Assembly (NCBI GenBank): GCA_964624075.1
Contig: CAZUWH010000013.1
Coordinates: 1 to 58,664, forward strand
Direction: 5' to 3'
Length of the DNA: 58,664 nucleotides
From: CAZUWH01 sp964624075
GTDB lineage: Bacteria; Pseudomonadota; Alphaproteobacteria; Rhodospirillales; Rhodospirillaceae
Below, in pieces: positions 26,836 through 35,658 of the stretch (position 1 is the stretch's first letter; the number at the start of each line of letters is the position of its first letter). A program made the position numbers and the translations under genes. The notes beneath the pieces are model-generated. The model made no database searches. It was not told the DNA's origin and was given only the letters and a program-made list of their open reading frames with translations.

Positions 26836-27396
26836 TTACGGCACCACAGACGGAACACCCCCTGACGACGGCTCCTTCGCGGGAAGCACGGCTCCCTTTC
26901 TGGCACGAGCCAGAATGTGTTCCAAAAGGTCATCGATCAAAACGGCATCCTGGGTATAGCGGATCGAACCATCTGGCGGGATCATTCGTTCAGACCCGCC
27001 GGGCAGAATCTCGATGAACTTCGGTCCCAGCAGGCTATCGGAGTGGATGACGGCCACGCTGTCGCCAGGCATCCCGATGCCCTCGGCCATATGCAGGGTA
27101 ACTCGAACCTGGTAGTTCTCCCCCAGTGTCTGTCCAACCACTTGTCCGACCGGCACGCCGGCTAGACGAACCTCACCTCCTCTTGCTAAACCGTCGCTGC
27201 GGCTGAAGTGTGCTACCACTCTGTAGCCGGCTTCCCGCTTGTCCTTCAGACCCTCAGATCCGTAAAAGTAACCGACCAGGCTCACGCCAAACGCCAATAC
27301 CAAGCCACCGATCCACGCTTCCCTGCCCCCATCGGTCATCTCCGGTTCGTCATCCTTCTTTTGCCCATTAGCGAGAACGACTTTCAGGGACGCCAT
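26836..27396 (-). CDS. MCE-domain protein, second of pair
   Basis: The 186-residue protein has a cytosolic N-terminus, a helix at about 26-46 (AWIGGLVLAFGVSLVGYFYG) and an MCE domain (GYRVVAHFSRSDGLARGGEVRLAGVPVG, then SDSLLGPKFIEILPGG). Its end is Pro/Ser-rich. An in-frame ATG at 27339 would remove the 19-residue leader and is nearer to the usual MlaD start. The frame overlaps the NDUFA12 stop by 13 bases. A pair of adjacent MCE proteins is odd, as MlaD is usually single; the two could form a mixed ring or be remains of a tandem duplication. Confidence 0.8.
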   Translation of the reverse strand: MASLKVVLANGQKKDDEPEMTDGGREAWIGGLVLAFGVSLVGYFYGSEGLKDKREAGYRVVAHFSRSDGLARGGEVRLAGVPVGQVVGQTLGENYQVRVTLHMAEGIGMPGDSVAVIHSDSLLGPKFIEILPGGSERMIPPDGSIRYTQDAVLIDDLLEHILARARKGAVLPAKEPSSGGVPSVVP

Positions 27397-27731
27397 GCCT
27401 CGTAATCCCCCGTGGCCCGGTCACGCTGACCGCCACGCTCTTCATGGCCCGGGGGAAGATAACGGTTGGGCGTGCCGGTGAGATTGGGGAGGTGCTCCTT
27501 CTGCCATGGTTTCACCCCTATGGTCGTCAATGGAGCATCGACCGTATAGTGCAGCCAGGCATGCCACTCGGGCGGCACCTTCGAGGCTTCCGGCCTGCCC
27601 TTGTAAAGGATCCAACGCCGCTCCCGCCCTCCGGGAACACGTAGCGGGCCGCGATAGTAGCGGTTGCCATAGGCATCGGTACCGACAAGCCGGCCCCTGA
27701 ACCAAGTGAAGAAACGCGTGCCAATGGTCAT
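27384..27731 (-). CDS. NDUFA12-like complex I accessory subunit
   Basis: The 115-residue protein carries FFTWFRGRLVGTDAYGNRYY and RWILYKGRPEASKVPPEWHAWLHYTVD, the NDUFA12/B17.2 motif. In alphaproteobacteria this protein is one of the few accessory subunits shared with mitochondrial NADH:quinone oxidoreductase. ATG 27731 follows GAGGAGCG. It is the first gene of a minus-strand run with the two MCE proteins and DUF2155. A MITE is inserted 90 bases upstream of the start, in the likely promoter region. Confidence 0.92.
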   Translation of the reverse strand: MTIGTRFFTWFRGRLVGTDAYGNRYYRGPLRVPGGRERRWILYKGRPEASKVPPEWHAWLHYTVDAPLTTIGVKPWQKEHLPNLTGTPNRYLPPGHEERGGQRDRATGDYEAWRP

Positions 27732-27820
27732 GCCCGAACGCTCCTCTGGATGCCAGATCTCACGATGTCCAAAACTATAGGCCTCTTGCCCGGTCATCGT
27801 CCAGTCCGTGATGCGACACG

Positions 27821-28140
27821 CAGCAATTTTCAGTGTGGAATTTATTCCAAGTCGCCTTGGCAGACTCCACCCTCAAACCCATCTCCCCCAAGGAGGTAGG
27901 CCCCCATTCCGGGGGAGGGCGGTGTTCCTTCCAGGGGATCTTTTCGGGGACGGGGTCCGTCGGGAGAGGATTGAGGGGGGGGGGGAAGGGGCATGGAGCC
28001 TTCCGCCTGGACCTTGTCAGCCCTCCCCCTTGGATCGGGGGAGGGGGTCTTCCCGTCAGATGGGGAGGGGCTTCCCTCCAGAGGAGGCAGGAATGCCTCT
28101 TCCGCAAATTAGTGTCATTCCTATAATGAGAATCGCTGTA
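27821..28140 (+). mobile_element. MITE-like element, complete copy with perfect duplication
   Basis: The 320-bp element is flanked by a perfect 7-bp repeat CGACACG (27814-27820 and 28141-28147). The ends are CAGCAATTTTCAGTGTGGAA on the left and, read inward from the right, TACAGCGATTCTCATTATAG, imperfect inverted repeats. The interior is dominated by C-rich then G-rich palindromes and a 12-base G run. No gene inside. The insertion lies in the short space between cytochrome b561 and NDUFA12 genes. Confidence 0.85.
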
Positions 28141-28160
28141 CGACACGAAGCGCGCTTCCT

Positions 28161-28862
28161 TCACAGCTGCACGAGCCCCCATACCGCTAGAATAGAAAGC
28201 GCAAGCACCAGGAATGCCAGGATCGGCCCGGCGAAATGGAGTTGCGGCTCGGCCTGGCCGGCCGGCCAGGGCCTGTAACCGGTGATCATGGGCCTGATCA
28301 GGTTCTCGCCCTTGACTAGCAGATAGAACAGATTGGCCAGAAGATGCAAACTGATCAGTCCCAGAAGGATGTTGAACGTAACCTTGTGCAGAATGGTCAG
28401 TCCATCACTCGTTGCCTTGGAGACCAGATGCGCAAGTGGTCCTTCGGTAAAGATATCATCGTTGGCGAACAGGCCGCTTCCCGCCTGCACGGCCAGAGCC
28501 GCCAACATGAGCACGATTGCAAGACCGCCCGCCGGATTGTGGCCCGCAAGCGGCTCAATGGGTGTTCTCAACAGGCCGGCTAAATAGGCTTGCACCACCT
28601 GCGGCCCGCGCACGAAATAGCTGAAGCGGGCTGTGGTGCTGCCCACGATGCCCCACACTAGACGAAAGACGAGCAAAGTCAAAATGATAAGACCCGACGC
28701 CGTGTGAACCGCCATCATGCCCACTTCGCCCGAAAGCCAGCTCACTCCGATCAGGATGCTCAAGAGCCAGTGGAACTGACGCGTGGGGGCGTCCCATACC
28801 CGGAGGGCGATGCCGTTTTCCTGAGGGGTCTGTGGCAAGCGGATCCTGGTGTTTTCCGGCAT
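28161..28862 (-). CDS. Cytochrome b561-family diheme membrane protein
   Basis: The 233-residue protein starts with a polar segment and LRVWDAPTRQFHWLLSILIGVSW, with the first heme His in the QFHW motif. Further helices include VHTASGLIILTLLVFRLVWG (His), and IVLMLAALAVQAGSGLF. ILHKVTFNILLGLISLHLLANLFY carries two more His in the typical H-x-H arrangement. These cytochromes pass electrons between quinol or soluble donors and acceptors. The C-terminal helix is ILAFLVLALSILAVWGL. The gene is closely flanked by a MITE downstream. Confidence 0.88.
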   Translation of the reverse strand: MPENTRIRLPQTPQENGIALRVWDAPTRQFHWLLSILIGVSWLSGEVGMMAVHTASGLIILTLLVFRLVWGIVGSTTARFSYFVRGPQVVQAYLAGLLRTPIEPLAGHNPAGGLAIVLMLAALAVQAGSGLFANDDIFTEGPLAHLVSKATSDGLTILHKVTFNILLGLISLHLLANLFYLLVKGENLIRPMITGYRPWPAGQAEPQLHFAGPILAFLVLALSILAVWGLVQL

Positions 28863-28915
28863 AGTTGGTACAATCGATTGTGCATGGACCCGTGGAACCG
28901 GTCATCAGCCCTTCG

Positions 28916-28959
28916 ATCCCTCTGCGCCTTGAGTGGTCACGCCCAAGGCGCAGAGGGAT
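28916..28959 (-). terminator. Strong hairpin between cytochrome b561 and DUF445 relic
   Basis: Arms ATCCCTCTGCGCCTTG and CAAGGCGCAGAGGGAT are perfectly complementary over 16 bp with a 12-base loop. It sits 15 bases after the original stop of the DUF445 gene (28975-28977), where its terminator would be expected, and upstream of the cytochrome start. A T run is absent on both sides. Confidence 0.5.
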
Positions 28960-28974
28960 TATAGGCATGGATGA

Positions 28975-29990
28975 TCAGGACGCCAATATCCCCCTCAGAA
29001 GATAGATGGCCAGCCCGATCAATCCTCCGACGGTCGTGCCATTGAGGCGGATGTATTGCAGGTCGTTGCCCACGGCCGGTTCCATACGCCGGGTAGCGGG
29101 CACGGTCATCCCAGTGCTACACGACTTCGGCTACGAACTGCCCTACCCCGGCCTGCCAGGGAATGGCAAACACGACTGTTTCGATCTGGCGATTGAGATG
29201 GGCCCGCATGACGGCGTTTTCGCCAAGGGCCAGAGCAAGATTGCCTATCCCCTGCGCCACGACTGCCTCCAGACGCGAATCCTCTGCCGTCACGTCAGCC
29301 GTCACGCCATGCCAAATCTCGGCCCAGAGATCGACCATGTAGAGTCGTACCGTCTCGTCTTCCAACAGACAGCCAACCACGCGGTTGATTTTATCGCGAT
29401 ATGAAGGGGACGTCCGCAGATCGGCGAGGGTTGTCCGCACCTTCTGGTCGAAATGCACCCGGACTGGATGGTGCAGGCTGGCCAGATTGTCCAGGAACTC
29501 CTGCACGGCACCAACGATAGTTTCGGCAATCTTCTGGTCCACGGCGGGCGACAACCACCACACGCTGCGCTCCCTGACCGCTGTGTGGATGCGGTCACGA
29601 TTGGCGTCAAGAAACGCCCGCGCAAGGCCAACCAGACGGTCGAACAGGGCCTGATGCTGGTCCTCCCGGACCAGCTCTTCCAGCAGATCCGTGATCAGTC
29701 CCGGCACATCAAGGGAGTCGACCGGCTTGCGCAGCAGGTCATGCAGCAGGGTCCCGATTGCGAAACGCTTCCGCGCGCTGCGCAGGAAGGTTGGCAGAGC
29801 CTTGACCCACGGGGGCCCCCGTGTGCCGCCGCGTGCGCGTCGTCAGCGAGCCAGGAAACCAGCCGGGCAGCGACGTCGAGGGCCCGCAGCTTGCGGCGGA
29901 CATCATCGCGTCTGAACAGATGCCACCCCAGATAAGGTGCCGAGGGTGCGGCCGCTTCTGTCCTTGTTGCGCATGACCAGCGCCGTGGCG
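28975..29990 (-). pseudogene. DUF445-family protein, disrupted
   Basis: Frames join as follows: LFRRDDVRRKLRALDVAARLVSWLAD near 29900; then after frame changes KRFAIGTLLHDLLRKPVDSLDVPGLITDLLEEL; then the long intact part from 29707 (QALFDRLVGLARAFLDANRD, SVWWLSPAVDQKIAETIVGAV). At 29117 a TAG occurs where Gln is expected, and a shift follows. The last frame gives RRMEPAVGNDLQYIRLNGTTVGGLIGLAIYLLRG to the stop at 28975. DUF445 proteins are membrane-anchored helical proteins with unknown role. The N-terminal membrane part cannot be followed. Confidence 0.8.
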
Positions 29991-30028
29991 CGCACGGGTT
30001 CGACCCAGGGATCCGCCTGTGTTTGGCA

Positions 30029-30937
30029 TCAGAAAGGCGGTAGAAGGGGGGCGGCTGCGCTCCACCACGTCGGCCGGTCGATGGCAAGCGCGCGGGCCCC
30101 GGCACGTGCTGCCGCACCATCAGCGAACAGACCGAAGCAGGTTGTCCCGGATCCCGACATGCGGACCAGCAGGCAGCCTGGCAGACGGGCGAGAACCTCC
30201 AGCACAGTCCCGATTACCGACTCCAATGCCAGGGCGGATTCCTGGAGATCGTTGCACCGGACGGCCAGCACGCTGGCCAGCGTGCTGGCATCGCCTGGCG
30301 ACTCGGTGATTGGCATCGCGATGGTATAGGTCGCTCCCCGCTCGGCGCGGACCTTGAAGACGGTCGCCGTCGCCAGGGGACACAACGGGTTGACCAGAAG
30401 CAGCCAGACTGATGGCAGAGCAGGGGCTGGCTCGATGCCTTCCCCGATGCCGGACACCTGGGCGGGGGCTCCGTACAGGCACACCGGCACATCGGCCCCC
30501 AGTGCCAGGGCCAATACGATCAGATCGTCCGCCGACCTGTCCACGTTCCACAGGCGTATCAGCCCCCGCAGGGTGGCCGCAGCATCCGCCGAACCGCCTC
30601 CCAGGCCTGCCGCCACCGGCAGACGCTTGTCAAGCGTGATGGCAACGTCGGGAGCCATGCCGATTCTCTCGGCCAGCAGGCGGGCCGCCCTGAGGACGAT
30701 GTTGTCGGGTGCATCGGCGAGGAGCGGCGCAAACGGTCCGCCAAGGCGCAACGACAATCCCGCGGCGGGAGCCACCGTCACCGTATCGCCAACACCGGCA
30801 AACGCCACCAGGCTGTCCAGCCGATGATATCCGTCCTCGCGGCGTCCAACGACATGCAGATACAAGTTCACCTTGGCCGGCGCGAATTCGCGCAAGGGAG
30901 AGGGGTGCATGTTCAGGACGGTCCGATCGCGTTTCAT
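30029..30937 (-). CDS. ispE: 4-diphosphocytidyl-2-C-methylerythritol kinase
   Basis: The 302-residue GHMP kinase phosphorylates CDP-methylerythritol in the MEP isoprenoid pathway. Motif 1 is FAPAKVNLYLHVVGRREDGYH, the ATP-binding loop is LPVAAGLGGGSADAAATLRGL, and motif 3 is LVRMSGSGTTCFGLFAD. The ATG at 30937 overlaps the stop of the upstream TPR gene as ATGA, so translation is probably coupled; an ATG at 30910 is possible. Confidence 0.95.
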   Translation of the reverse strand: MKRDRTVLNMHPSPLREFAPAKVNLYLHVVGRREDGYHRLDSLVAFAGVGDTVTVAPAAGLSLRLGGPFAPLLADAPDNIVLRAARLLAERIGMAPDVAITLDKRLPVAAGLGGGSADAAATLRGLIRLWNVDRSADDLIVLALALGADVPVCLYGAPAQVSGIGEGIEPAPALPSVWLLLVNPLCPLATATVFKVRAERGATYTIAMPITESPGDASTLASVLAVRCNDLQESALALESVIGTVLEVLARLPGCLLVRMSGSGTTCFGLFADGAAARAGARALAIDRPTWWSAAAPLLPPF

Positions 30938-32700
30938 GTATCCGGCACATTCGGTATATCCGGCGTATCAACCAGCCCCCGTTCCAGCTTGCGATGGAGG
31001 ATCGTCCGGAGATCAGGACCTTCAGGATTCAGCGACAGGGCCCGCTGCCACTGGAAACGAGCCTCTTTGCGCCGGCTGACATGCCAATAGGCATCCCCCA
31101 GATGCTCATTGATGGTAGGATCATTGGGTTCCAGTTCCACCGCTCGCTCAAGCTCCTGCACAGCCCCCGGGTAATCGCCGGTCAGATACAGGGCCCACCC
31201 CAGGCTGTCTACGATGAATCCATCCTCGGGACGCTGCTTCACGGCCTGCTGAATCATGTTCTTGGCCTGGTGGATGTTGTGGCGTCTTTCCAGCCAGGAA
31301 TAGCCCAGATAATTGAGAACCAGGGGATGGTTCGGCGCCAGATCGAGCGCCTTCAGGAAATCCTTTTCTGCCGCTGTCCACCGTTGCGCCTGCTCATAGG
31401 CGATGCCGCGGCTGTAGAACAGGTTCCAGTGCCGGTCCTCCACAACCTGGATACGGGCGAGTGCCTTTTCGTAAGCAAGGGTAGCTTCGACAAAGCGCTT
31501 CTCGTTCCGCCAGATATCCCCAAGCAGGATGAACGCCTCTGGCCGGTCCGGCCATTGTTGAGCAAGCGACTCCAGGGCAGCGATTGCCTTGTGTAGAGTA
31601 CCAGCCTTATAAAGGTTCTCCGCCACACGGAGCTGGACCGAATAGTAAACCACCGAATTCCGCCCGATGGCCTGATAGGCAGCATTGGCTTCTTCAGAAC
31701 GTGCCTGCGCCTGCAGGAGATCACCGACCAGAATCTGCGCCAGGGGAAAATCCGCCTGCATTGCCAAAGCAAGACGGCCCAGCAGGAGCGAGGCATCGGC
31801 TGCGTTCTCCTCGCGAACAGTATTGGCAGCCCCGAACAAGGTTTCAGCCAGACCGTTGCGGGCATCGGCGATTGGCCTGGCCGGGGTAGCTCCATCGTTC
31901 AGTCCCTGAATCAGTCCGTCCAGCAGAACCGTCCCCGGGTGTTCCTTAAGATAACGTTCATAGAGAGCCTGTGTCTTTTCCTGCTGGCCGATGCGCAGGT
32001 AGAAGGCCCCTATGACCTCAAGCGTACGTAGCGACAGTCCCCCCTCGGCCGTGACGGTCGCCGCGTAGTGCACAGCGGCAGCACGCGGGCGACCAGCCAG
32101 ATCGTTGATCATGCCGCTGTGAAAATTGTAGAGGGTCAACAGGGGATCGGATTTCTTCAAGCTGGCCACGGTCCTCAGGGCTGCATCGACCTGCCCCTGC
32201 CCTGCCTGCGCCCATGCCATCATCAACGGCCCCACGAAGCTGTTGAGGCCATGACGCGGCTGGGCAGCCATCAACCGCTCTACTTCGGCATAATCCTCGT
32301 TCTGGGCGGCCTTGACGGTGAGGATGAGAGTCGCAACGGGGTCTTTCACCTTCAGGGCCTGCAATTTCTGCACGACGGCGATCGAACCACCGATGTCGCC
32401 TTCTGCTGCCAGTAGGGTATAGGTGCGTTTCAACAGATTGATGTTGGTTGGATCGATTTGCAGAGCCCTGCGGTAATACGCCGAGGCAGTCTTGAGATCG
32501 TGCATCTGCAGGGCGTGGTGTCCAGCCAGATAGGCACCAACCTGGCTTTCTCCCGGTGTGACGGCCGCTACCGTCACGTCCTCCACAGGCCACGCCACCC
32601 GGCTGCCCGATCCGCCACAGGCGACGGGTAGAAAGGCAACCATCGCGACTCCAACCATATGGCGAACGGTACGCACCACCCATTTTCTGGTTATTGACAT
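30934..32700 (-). CDS. Exported TPR-repeat protein
   Basis: The 588-residue protein starts MSITRKWVVRTVRHMVGVAM and FLPVACGG, a signal peptide with a possible but imperfect lipobox (Pro at -3). Most of the rest is tetratricopeptide repeats, clearest at the C-terminus: AFILLGDIWRNEKRFVEATLAYEKAL, LFYSRGIAYEQAQRWTAAEKDFLKALDLAPNHPLVLNYLGYSWL, SLGWALYLTGDYPGAVQELERAVELEPNDP. Such proteins precede ispE in many alphaproteobacteria. They are thought to be periplasmic or outer-membrane scaffolds, but the function is not known. Start ATG 32700 is placed after CCGGAG. Confidence 0.88.
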   Translation of the reverse strand: MSITRKWVVRTVRHMVGVAMVAFLPVACGGSGSRVAWPVEDVTVAAVTPGESQVGAYLAGHHALQMHDLKTASAYYRRALQIDPTNINLLKRTYTLLAAEGDIGGSIAVVQKLQALKVKDPVATLILTVKAAQNEDYAEVERLMAAQPRHGLNSFVGPLMMAWAQAGQGQVDAALRTVASLKKSDPLLTLYNFHSGMINDLAGRPRAAAVHYAATVTAEGGLSLRTLEVIGAFYLRIGQQEKTQALYERYLKEHPGTVLLDGLIQGLNDGATPARPIADARNGLAETLFGAANTVREENAADASLLLGRLALAMQADFPLAQILVGDLLQAQARSEEANAAYQAIGRNSVVYYSVQLRVAENLYKAGTLHKAIAALESLAQQWPDRPEAFILLGDIWRNEKRFVEATLAYEKALARIQVVEDRHWNLFYSRGIAYEQAQRWTAAEKDFLKALDLAPNHPLVLNYLGYSWLERRHNIHQAKNMIQQAVKQRPEDGFIVDSLGWALYLTGDYPGAVQELERAVELEPNDPTINEHLGDAYWHVSRRKEARFQWQRALSLNPEGPDLRTILHRKLERGLVDTPDIPNVPDT

Positions 32701-32819
32701 CGATGACTCCGGAAACCCATCCTGGCACAACACTTAAGGTATTTCATGACAGAACAGAAACTCTTTCCCCGGACGGACATCCTCTCCCCTCTTGTCACCC
32801 GCTTCAGTCCGGGAGTGGA

Positions 32820-34454
32820 TTACATATTGGGATAGTTCGGTCCCCCACCTCCTACGGGAACCACCCAGGTTATGTTCTGGGTGGGGTCCTTGATGTCGCA
32901 GGTTTTGCAATGAACGCAGTTCTGTGCGTTTATCTGCAACCTAGGCGCGCTTCCATCTTCGTTGCGAAGAATTTCGTACACCCCAGACGGGCAGTAACGC
33001 TGTTCTGGTGCATCATAAAGTGCAAGATTAACGGTTATCGGTACGGATGGATCTTTGAGCCGCAAGTGAATCGGCTGGTTCTCCTCATGATTGGTGGCAG
33101 AGAGGAAGACAGAGGACAGCTTGTCAAAGCTGATGAGACCATCTGGTTTCGGATAGTCGATCTTCGTACCCCGGACCGCCTTCCGCAACACGGCGTGGTC
33201 GGCATGATGGCGCAGTGTCCAGGGTGTTCTTCCCTTGAGAAGATAGGCTTCCAGACCAGCATAGACCAGGCCCGGCCATAGCCCCCAGCGGAAGGCGGGT
33301 CGAATGTTGCGGACGCTTTTCAATTCCTCATAGACCCAGCTCCGACATATGGCTTCGGCATAGGCCGTGACTTCAGCTCCGCTGCCTGTCGTCAAGGCCG
33401 CAAAAATGCTCTCGGCCGCGAGAATGCCGGACATCATGGCGGTATGGGTACCCTTGATCTTGGGTACGTTGAGGAAGCCTGCCGTATCGCCGATCAGAAC
33501 TCCCCCTGGAAAGGTCAGTTTCGGAATCGACTGGTAGCCCCCTTCGCTGAGGGCCCGGGCCCCATAGGCCACCCGCCGCCCCCCACCTGCAAAAAAGCCA
33601 CGGATGTTGGGATGGGCCTTGAAACGCTGGAACTCATCGAAGGGACTCAAATAAGGGTTAGTATAATCCAGACCAACGACAAAGCCCACTGTCACCTGAT
33701 TGTTGTCGAGATGGTACAGGAACGAACCGCCGTAGGTCTTGTTGTCAAGAGGCCAGCCAATGGTATGGAGAACCAGCCCCTCCTGATGACAGGCCGGGTC
33801 CACCTCCCACAGCTCCTTGATGCCAAGGCCATATGTCGGCACGTCACAGCCAGTCCGCAGGTTGAAGCGTTCCATCAGCGTTTTGGTCAGCGAACCGCGG
33901 CAGCCTTCGGCAAAAATAGTCTGACGCGCCAGCAGATCGACGCCGGGCTGATAGGTAGGGGCGGGCTCCCCGTCACGGCCAACGCCCATGTCGCCGGTTG
34001 CAATACCTCGGACGCTGCCATCCTCATTATAGAGGACTTCGGCTCCGGCAAAACCAGCAAAGATCTCGGTGCCCAGAGCTTCGGCTTCCTGCGCCAGCCA
34101 GCGGCACACGTTGCCAAGGCTCACGATATAATTGCCAAGGTTGTGCATGGACGGCGGCGTCGGCAGCCTCAGCGCGCTTGTTTCCGTCAGGAATAGAAAA
34201 CGATCCTCCTGCGCCGGCACGGTCAGCGGTGCATCCTTGTTCTTCCAGTCCGGGATCAGATAGTTGAGCGCCCGCGGTTCGATGACAGCACCGGAAAGAA
34301 TGTGCGCTCCTATTTCCGAGCCCTTTTCGATCAGACAGACGCTCAAGTCACAGTTCTGCTCGATGGCAAGCTGGCGCAGCCGAATCGCCGCCGACAGGCC
34401 GGACGGTCCACCGCCGACGATTACTACGTCGAATTCCATCGAGTCACGGGCCAT
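32820..34454 (-). CDS. Electron transfer flavoprotein-ubiquinone oxidoreductase
   Basis: The 544-residue membrane-bound flavoprotein passes electrons from ETF (fatty-acid and amino-acid oxidation) to ubiquinone. FAD-binding motif VVIVGGGPSGLSAAIRLR is at the start. Family segments are EKGSEIGAHILSGAVIEPRAL, GGYQSIPKLTFPGGVLIGD and GFLNVPKIKGTHTAMMSG. The C-terminal 4Fe-4S ligands are Cys in RYCPSGVYE and INAQNCVHCKTCDIKDPTQNI. A GGAGGAACAG site precedes ATG. The length equals the family's usual length. Confidence 0.96.
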   Translation of the reverse strand: MARDSMEFDVVIVGGGPSGLSAAIRLRQLAIEQNCDLSVCLIEKGSEIGAHILSGAVIEPRALNYLIPDWKNKDAPLTVPAQEDRFLFLTETSALRLPTPPSMHNLGNYIVSLGNVCRWLAQEAEALGTEIFAGFAGAEVLYNEDGSVRGIATGDMGVGRDGEPAPTYQPGVDLLARQTIFAEGCRGSLTKTLMERFNLRTGCDVPTYGLGIKELWEVDPACHQEGLVLHTIGWPLDNKTYGGSFLYHLDNNQVTVGFVVGLDYTNPYLSPFDEFQRFKAHPNIRGFFAGGGRRVAYGARALSEGGYQSIPKLTFPGGVLIGDTAGFLNVPKIKGTHTAMMSGILAAESIFAALTTGSGAEVTAYAEAICRSWVYEELKSVRNIRPAFRWGLWPGLVYAGLEAYLLKGRTPWTLRHHADHAVLRKAVRGTKIDYPKPDGLISFDKLSSVFLSATNHEENQPIHLRLKDPSVPITVNLALYDAPEQRYCPSGVYEILRNEDGSAPRLQINAQNCVHCKTCDIKDPTQNITWVVPVGGGGPNYPNM

Positions 34455-34643
34455 CTGTTCCTCCGCCTTCTTCCCAGTGCCATTGCTTGGTTTTCCCTCA
34501 TCGCTTCTATATCATACGCTCCGGCCGTGTAACGACTATTTCGCACAGAAGCGAAGTCTTTTACGGTTTGTCCCCGTTTGCCGTCGGTGCGCCGTCGGTC
34601 CATTGGGAACGGCTGTTCACCCGAGGGAGAGACTCAACAAATC

Positions 34644-35465
34644 ATGAATCTATCCCCACCTGCCCTGTTGCGCTGGTACCTGGAGGTTGGCGTGGACGAG
34701 GTCGTGGGCGAGGTCCCCGTAAACCGTTATGCAACACCCGTCTCTTCATCATCCACTCCACCTCCCCCAGCCCTACCGGCCGCCTCACCAGGCAGCATGT
34801 CGCACGCATCGGTCCGCGCAACGACCTCCCTTCTTCCGTTCGCCCCCCCGCCCTCTTTCACCCTTCGCACGGCCGCTGAACTAGCCGCCTGCTGCACCAC
34901 CCTGGAGGCCCTGCGAGCGGCGATCGCCGACTTCGAAGGATGCGCCTTGAAGACCCCTGTCGCCAACACGGTCTTCGCCGATGGCGTGCCTGCTGCACCG
35001 GTCATGGTCATCGGTGAGGCGCCGGGCATCGAAGAAGACCGTCAGGGGCTGCCGTTCGTTGGCCCCAGCGGCAGGCTCCTTGACCGGATGCTGGAAAGCA
35101 TCGGTCTGGAACGGCACCGTAACTGTTACATTACCAACGTCGTGCCCTGGCGCCCCCCCGCCAACCGCAAGCCGATGCCGGCTGAAGTCAGTGCCCTTCT
35201 GCCTTTTCTTGAGCGCCACATCGTTCTGGTTAACCCGCAGATTCTGCTGCTGGTGGGTGGGCTAGCCGCATCAGTCGTGCTGGCCCGCAATGAAGGGATC
35301 ATGCGCCTGCGGGGGCAATGGTTGGAGTATTCCGCCGGTTTACCCCGTCCCATACCGGCCATCGCCACTTTTCACCCAGCCTATCTTCTGCGCTCGCCAG
35401 CCCAGAAAAGACTGGCATGGCGTGATCTTCTGGCCTTGAAACAACGCCTCGAGTCGCTGCCCTGA
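34644..35465 (+). CDS. Uracil-DNA glycosylase, family 4
   Basis: The 273-residue protein has a Pro/Ser-rich N-terminal segment (residues 30-60) and a UDG domain from about 90: FEGCALKTPVANTVFADG, MVIGEAPGIEEDRQGLPFVG with the catalytic region, CYITNVVPWRPPANRKP, and ATFHPAYLLRSPAQKRLAW. Family 4 enzymes carry a 4Fe-4S cluster and excise uracil from DNA. It starts divergently from ETF-QO with a 190-base space between the two starts. A GAGGGAGAG site precedes ATG by 12 bases. Confidence 0.93.
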   Translation: MNLSPPALLRWYLEVGVDEVVGEVPVNRYATPVSSSSTPPPPALPAASPGSMSHASVRATTSLLPFAPPPSFTLRTAAELAACCTTLEALRAAIADFEGCALKTPVANTVFADGVPAAPVMVIGEAPGIEEDRQGLPFVGPSGRLLDRMLESIGLERHRNCYITNVVPWRPPANRKPMPAEVSALLPFLERHIVLVNPQILLLVGGLAASVVLARNEGIMRLRGQWLEYSAGLPRPIPAIATFHPAYLLRSPAQKRLAWRDLLALKQRLESLP

Positions 35466-35658
35466 ACCATGCCTTGCCAGTACGATTGCTGCCGCATCAC
35501 CCTGCCGCCATCATCCCGGCGGCGCGCAAAGCCGCCACCTTTTTTGTGCCGATGCTGCCCTTGCGGGTTGCAGTGCGCAAAAGTTTGCTTGCCATTGCCG
35601 CAATGCATTCGTTATCAAGATCAAGCATGGAAATTTTGTTACAATAGGAGCTAAAGAC

